A stretch of 8,520 nt of DNA from Christensenellaceae bacterium (GTDB lineage: Bacteria; Bacillota; Clostridia; Christensenellales; UBA1750). The notes below the pieces were generated by a model that worked only from the letters and a program-made list of their open reading frames with translations, made no database searches and was not told the origin of the DNA. The translations under genes and the position numbers were made by a program. Positions 5,310 through 8,520 of this stretch are shown in pieces. The DNA lies in contig JAITTC010000216.1 of assembly GCA_031287285.1 (NCBI GenBank), positions 1 to 8,520 on the forward strand, written 5' to 3'. Positions within the stretch are counted from its first letter, which is position 1. Each line of letters begins with the position of its first letter.

Positions 5310-6089
5310 ATGGCAATTTGGCAGGCGATCCTGCTCGGCCTCGTGCAGGGGCTCACCGAGTTCCTGCCGGTCAGCTCCTCCGGGCATCTGGTGCTGTTGC
5401 AGCGCGTCTTTCAGGTGGAAGAGCCTGGGCTCTTGCTCGATACCCTCCTTCATGTGGGCTCCCTGAGCGCCGTGCTTTTCGTCTTTTGGCGCGATGTGTG
5501 GGCGATGCTCAAGCGGCCCTTTTCAAAGCCCGTTTACAGGCTGGTCGTCGCGACGATCCCGGCCGTAATCGCGGCGCTGCTCTTTGGCGACTTCTTCGAC
5601 TACGCTTACAGCGGGGCGCTGCTGGGCTTTGGCTTTTTGCTGACCTCTATCGTGCTCTTCCTCTCGGGCAACAAGCAGGGGCGCGGCAAGGCGCCTTCGT
5701 ATGCCAGCTCGATCGTCATGGGGCTTTTCCAGGCGGCGGCCATTTTGCCCGGGCTCTCGCGCTCCGGCTCCACGATCTCCGGCGGGCTGTTCATGGGCCT
5801 TGACCGCGAGGAGGCCGCCCGCTTTTCGTTCCTGATGTCGATCCCCGCGATCCTGGGCTCGGTCGTCTTCCAAACCCTGGATTTATCCAAGGGCAGCGGC
5901 GCCGCCCCGTCGATCCCCTTCTGGCCCGTGTTTCTGGGCGCGGTGGCCGCCGCGCTTTCGTCGGTGTTCGCCATCCGCGTGATGCTGCGCATCCTGCGCA
6001 GGGCAAACCTGCGGGGTTTTGCGCTTTATACCCTGGTGCTCGGCGCCCTGGTGCTCATCGACCAGTTTGCCACGCACTTCTTCTTCTAA
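5310..6089 (+). CDS. uppP: Undecaprenyl-diphosphatase (UppP/BacA)
   Basis: This is a 259-residue integral membrane phosphatase that converts undecaprenyl diphosphate to the monophosphate, recycling the lipid carrier of peptidoglycan and other wall polymers; overexpression of the family gives bacitracin resistance. The first BacA motif LVQGLTEFLPVSSSGHLVLL lies at about residues 11-30, with Glu17 and His26 matching the catalytic Glu21 and His30 of the E. coli enzyme; the position of E. coli Glu17 is Gln here, as in many Bacillota. The second motif ILPGLSRSGSTISGGLFMGLD, near 148-168, carries the active-site serine and arginine. Seven or eight hydrophobic segments are visible. The ATG at 5310 is chosen over the in-frame ATG at 5295 because it gives the usual family N-terminus and has GGAAGTG (5297-5303) six bases upstream. 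Confidence 0.96.
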   Translation: MAIWQAILLGLVQGLTEFLPVSSSGHLVLLQRVFQVEEPGLLLDTLLHVGSLSAVLFVFWRDVWAMLKRPFSKPVYRLVVATIPAVIAALLFGDFFDYAYSGALLGFGFLLTSIVLFLSGNKQGRGKAPSYASSIVMGLFQAAAILPGLSRSGSTISGGLFMGLDREEAARFSFLMSIPAILGSVVFQTLDLSKGSGAAPSIPFWPVFLGAVAAALSSVFAIRVMLRILRRANLRGFALYTLVLGALVLIDQFATHFFF

Positions 6090-6103
6090 TAAGCGGGGGC
6101 GCT

Positions 6104-6892
6104 TTAGTCGTTCTTCTTAAAAATATCGAGCGCGTGGAAGCTCAGGCCCACCATGTCTTGCCGCTCGCAGACGGCGAAATGGTAGCGAAGGTAGAGGGCA
6201 AACTCCTCATCGCTCATGGCGCTTAAAGCCTCGCGTATCACTCGCGCAAGGCCGTCGCTCGCCAGGTAATGCAGGCGCGTAACCGGCAAATTCGCCATAA
6301 GCAGGTCGATGTCCTCCTTGCGCAGCATCTCGAAGAGGTCCTCGGGCTCGGAATGCGTTCTGAAACTCAAGGGATCGATCTTGCCCTTGGCGATGTAGTC
6401 CGCTATGTCAAAGTGGTGTTTCCCAAAGCCCTCCGCCCATAGCGTCGCGTCGCTGACAATATAGGCGGCAAAGAGCACGCCGCCGGGCTTCGTCACCCGC
6501 AAGGCCTCTTTTAGGATCTTTTTCTTTTCTTCCGCCGTAAAGACATGATAAAGCGGCCCCAGGATCAGCGTGAGGTCGTACTCCCCGCCCGGGAAGCCCA
6601 AGAGCTCGCGCGCATCGCCCTGGCGAATCGTGACCCTTTCGCCGGGCCTGGTCTTCTGCCTGAACAGCTCGATGTTGTGCCCCACATATTCGAGCGCGTC
6701 GACCTCATAGCCTCTTTCGCCCAGCGCGTGGCTGTATCTGCCCGTGCCGGCGCCGAGTTCCAAAATCTTGGCCCCGGGGAAAAGGTATTTTTCGATGTAG
6801 CGCATCGTGGTCAGAAGCTCGACCTGGCCGTGGCGGGTGAGCAGGCGGCCTTCCTCGTCGTAGCCCTCGTAATAGCTTTGGATTGGTTCCAT
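6104..6892 (-). CDS. Class I SAM-dependent methyltransferase
   Basis: This 262-residue cytosolic protein has a Rossmann-fold methyltransferase domain of the Methyltransf_11/25 type. The SAM-binding motif ILELGAGTGRYSHAL spans residues 43-57, an acidic residue at Glu68 ends the second strand (VDALE), Asp93 in QGDARE is the usual adenine-contacting position, and YDLTLILGPLYHV (105-117) with a following LRVTKPGGVL (131-140) completes the core. The C-terminal 110 residues are a helical extension that probably sets the substrate, which cannot be predicted; a small molecule is more likely than RNA, as no RNA-binding domain is seen. The N-terminal YYEGYDEEGRLLTRHGQVE stretch is typical of a family common in Clostridia. 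The ATG at 6892 has GGGAGG nine or ten bases upstream. It is convergent with uppP (14 bases between stop codons). Confidence 0.9.
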   Translation of the reverse strand: MEPIQSYYEGYDEEGRLLTRHGQVELLTTMRYIEKYLFPGAKILELGAGTGRYSHALGERGYEVDALEYVGHNIELFRQKTRPGERVTIRQGDARELLGFPGGEYDLTLILGPLYHVFTAEEKKKILKEALRVTKPGGVLFAAYIVSDATLWAEGFGKHHFDIADYIAKGKIDPLSFRTHSEPEDLFEMLRKEDIDLLMANLPVTRLHYLASDGLARVIREALSAMSDEEFALYLRYHFAVCERQDMVGLSFHALDIFKKND

Positions 6893-6917
6893 TGCAAGCT
6901 TCCTCCCTTCCCTCTCG

Positions 6918-6969
6918 TTAAAAAGGGGCGGCCAAAGGCGCTTTTCGCCCTTGGCCGCCCTGTTTTTTT
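6918..6969 (-). terminator. Strong bidirectional terminator after the FAH-family gene
   Basis: A 15-bp stem (6926-6940 with 6946-6960, a single G-U pair on the - strand) surrounds a five-base loop. On the - strand it is followed by CTTTTT, on the + strand by TGTTTTTTT. It lies 18 bases after the stop of the FAH-family gene and 33 bases before the methyltransferase start, so it separates two - strand genes into different transcription units and would also stop antisense transcripts from the left. Confidence 0.88.
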
Positions 6970-6978
6970 GCCCTCTTC

Positions 6979-7839
6979 CTACTCCAGGGTCGTCTTGAGC
7001 TTGCCGATCCCCTCGATCTCGACCTCGACCACGTCGCCCGCCTTAAGCCAGACCTGCTTTTCGGGCGGGTAGGCGGTGATGACGCCGTTCGGCGTGCCGG
7101 TGAAGATCAAATCGCCGGGCTTTAGCGTCATAAAGCTGGTGATGTCGGCAATCAGCTCTTCGATGCCGAAGATCAGGTCGTTGGTGTTGCTCGACTGCCT
7201 CTGCTCGCCATTCACATAGGTAGCGATTTTAAGATTGCCGCCGTCGATGCTGTCGGCCGTGACGACATACGGGCCGACAGGGCCGAAGCCGTCCATCGAC
7301 TTGCCCAGCGTCCATTGGCTGGTGCGCTTTTGAATATCCCTGGCCGAAAAGTCGTTGCCGCAGGTGTAGCCAAAGACATAGTCAAGCGCCCTTTCCTTCG
7401 GGACGGCGCTCGCCTCCTTGCCGATCACGATGACGAGCTCCGCCTCATAGTCGTACATCTTGGCCGCCTGGCGCAGCTTGATCGTGCCGCCGTGGTGGTT
7501 CAGGGCGTTCAAATACTTGGTGAAAACCACGGGCGCCTCCGGCAGGGGGATGTTGGTTTCCCTCGCGTGCGCCGCGTAATTCAGGCCGATGCAGAGGATT
7601 TTTTCGGGCCGGGCCACGGCCGGGGCAAAGGCGATCTTGCCCTCGTCAAGCAGCACGGGCTCCGCGGCCAGCAGCTTTTCGAGCTTGGCCCTCTCGCTGG
7701 CGCAGGCAATCACCGCGTCCACGCTGCAGGGGGCCTGAAGGCCCGCCTTCTTCGCCGTCGCGCTTAAATCCACATGGCCTTTTTCGGTCAGCGCGCCAAG
7801 GGCAATGCCGTCGCCCTCGCGGTAGTTGAACAGCTTCAT
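6979..7839 (-). CDS. Fumarylacetoacetate hydrolase (FAH) family protein
   Basis: This 286-residue protein belongs to the FAH/2-hydroxyhepta-2,4-diene-1,7-dioate isomerase family, metal-dependent enzymes that cleave or isomerise C-C bonds in acylpyruvates and related keto acids (fumarylpyruvate hydrolase, oxaloacetate decarboxylase and others). The N-terminal 75 residues are the small family domain. The catalytic core starts at KILCIGLNYAAHARE (80-94), with His91 as likely base. Metal ligands are Glu132 and Glu134 in YDYEAELVIVIG and Asp163 in GNDFSARD. WTLGKSMDGFGPVGPY (176-191) and FTGTPNGV (246-253) are further family signatures. All key residues are present. The substrate cannot be told from sequence and no aromatic-degradation genes lie nearby. 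The ATG at 7839 follows AAGGGGCGGA. It has its own terminator downstream and a 68-base gap upstream. Confidence 0.93.
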   Translation of the reverse strand: MKLFNYREGDGIALGALTEKGHVDLSATAKKAGLQAPCSVDAVIACASERAKLEKLLAAEPVLLDEGKIAFAPAVARPEKILCIGLNYAAHARETNIPLPEAPVVFTKYLNALNHHGGTIKLRQAAKMYDYEAELVIVIGKEASAVPKERALDYVFGYTCGNDFSARDIQKRTSQWTLGKSMDGFGPVGPYVVTADSIDGGNLKIATYVNGEQRQSSNTNDLIFGIEELIADITSFMTLKPGDLIFTGTPNGVITAYPPEKQVWLKAGDVVEVEIEGIGKLKTTLE

Positions 7840-7875
7840 GGTTGTTCCGCCCCTTTTCTTTGCTTCTTTTTACAT

Positions 7876-7897
7876 CAAAGGGCCGCTCGCGGCCCCA
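7876..7897 (-). terminator. Possible weak terminator of the right-edge gene
   Basis: On the - strand GGGCCG (7895-7890) and CGGCCC (7885-7880) form a six-bp hairpin with a CGAG tetraloop, followed by TTTGATGT. The T tract is short, so termination may be partial. It lies just after the stop codon at 7908-7910. Confidence 0.45.
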
Positions 7898-7907
7898 AAA
7901 AACGATC

Positions 7908-8520
7908 TTATGCAGCCCTTGCCGGCGCGAGGGATCCCGCCGGTTCAAGCTCGTTATTCGGCGCTATGACTTCTTGCGGCGTTTCCGGCGGCTGCGTGGC
8001 CCCGGGCATGGCGGCTGGCAGCTGAGGCGCTGAATCGCCGGCCTCCTTGGCCTTAAAATAGGTGATGACATCCTCAGGGGTAACATCCCCAATGGTCATC
8101 AGGTTGACCAGCATGATGTAGCCGTTGAGCTCGCGCCCAAGATAGAGCTGCACCGCGTTCAGGTTCGATACGCGGGTGGCAAAGGCCAAAAAGGGCTGCC
8201 CGGCCACGCTCATTTGCGTCATCTCATCGTCTATTTCATATTCTATCGTGTTCATGTTCTTTAAACTATCCCTCAGTTGGGTCATATAGCCTTGGAGCTC
8301 GCCCTGGTAGCGATGGAAGCGCACGATGACGTTCGAGCCGGTGTCTGGGTCAAAGCCCTGCATGTCGTAGATCACCGCGTCCATCGGCACTTCTGGCGGG
8401 AAGGCAGCGCCTTGCGCCGGCAAAGTCCTTGGGTCAAAGCTAAAGCGCGCGCCGAGCTGCTCGTCGGTGAAATGCTCCCAGCCGGCTGGCGGGTCAAAGA
8501 CGATTGAGGCAAAGGCGCTG
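7908..8520 (-). CDS. Hypothetical, probably exported protein (5' end beyond window)
   Basis: The frame is open to the right edge of the window, giving 204 partly visible codons; the start lies beyond 8520. A TTG at 8421-8423 is inside the frame and is not a likely start, because the upstream codons encode a well-formed segment with IVFDPPAGWEHFTDEQLGARFSF. That segment, followed by alternating beta strands and a helix (YMTQLRDSLKNM), then AVQLYLGRELNGYIMLVNLMTIGDVTPEDVITYFKA, resembles the PsbP/MOG1-like fold of small secreted lipoproteins in Gram-positive bacteria, where the protein tests as 'y.n..lGf.f..P.gw'. The last 45 or so residues are a Pro-, Ala- and Glu-rich low-complexity tail. I cannot name the family; export is inferred, since the N-terminus with any signal peptide is not in view. 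Confidence 0.75.
   Translation of the reverse strand, partial: SAFASIVFDPPAGWEHFTDEQLGARFSFDPRTLPAQGAAFPPEVPMDAVIYDMQGFDPDTGSNVIVRFHRYQGELQGYMTQLRDSLKNMNTIEYEIDDEMTQMSVAGQPFLAFATRVSNLNAVQLYLGRELNGYIMLVNLMTIGDVTPEDVITYFKAKEAGDSAPQLPAAMPGATQPPETPQEVIAPNNELEPAGSLAPARAA

Noticed and set aside
6091..6104. AAGCG/CGCTT hairpin between uppP and the methyltransferase gene as a terminator
   Set aside because: Only five base pairs with a G-rich loop and no T run; too weak to call.

Overview
The window looks like a piece of chromosome from a GC-rich, probably spore-forming member of the Bacillota (class Clostridia; a Christensenellales-like gut lineage would fit, but I cannot place it firmly). The reasons are the gene order rsmD - coaD - coiled-coil protein - ylbJ - patatin, which matches the ylbH-ylbI-ylbJ-ylbK neighbourhood of Bacillus and Clostridia, the presence of the sporulation membrane protein YlbJ, purine-rich Shine-Dalgarno sites of Gram-positive type, and intrinsic terminators with T tracts. 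No phage, transposase, CRISPR array, rRNA or tRNA gene was recognised.

Layout. Bases 1-248 hold no gene I can defend: there is a terminator-like hairpin pointing left (17-48) and a good sigma-A-type promoter for rsmD (194-222). Bases 249-1838 form a + strand operon: rsmD (16S rRNA methyltransferase), coaD (coenzyme A synthesis) and a 153-residue coiled-coil protein often found beside coaD. ylbJ (1842-2936) lies on the - strand, its stop codon three bases from the stop of the coiled-coil gene. A patatin-like phospholipase (2996-3793, YlbK-like) runs divergently from ylbJ and ends at a strong terminator.

Bases 3843-4461 are the odd part of the window. They hold no credible gene. There are three copies of a CGTCATTGCG-type intergenic repeat, a 16-bp tandem duplication, then about 370 bases rich in inverted and direct repeats that end at a T-tailed hairpin pointing right, with no + strand gene in front of it. 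This is the best candidate for something undescribed: a structured RNA, or the remains of one.

The right half holds a helical hypothetical protein (- strand, about 4462-5214), uppP (undecaprenyl-diphosphatase, + strand, divergent with a shared start region), a class I SAM methyltransferase (- strand), a fumarylacetoacetate-hydrolase-family enzyme (- strand, separated from the methyltransferase by a strong bidirectional terminator), and the 3' part of a probably exported protein that runs off the right edge.

Most of this is housekeeping: ribosome maturation, CoA synthesis, cell-wall lipid carrier recycling and sporulation. The genes right of 4462 do not form an obvious common pathway, and each appears to have its own transcription unit.
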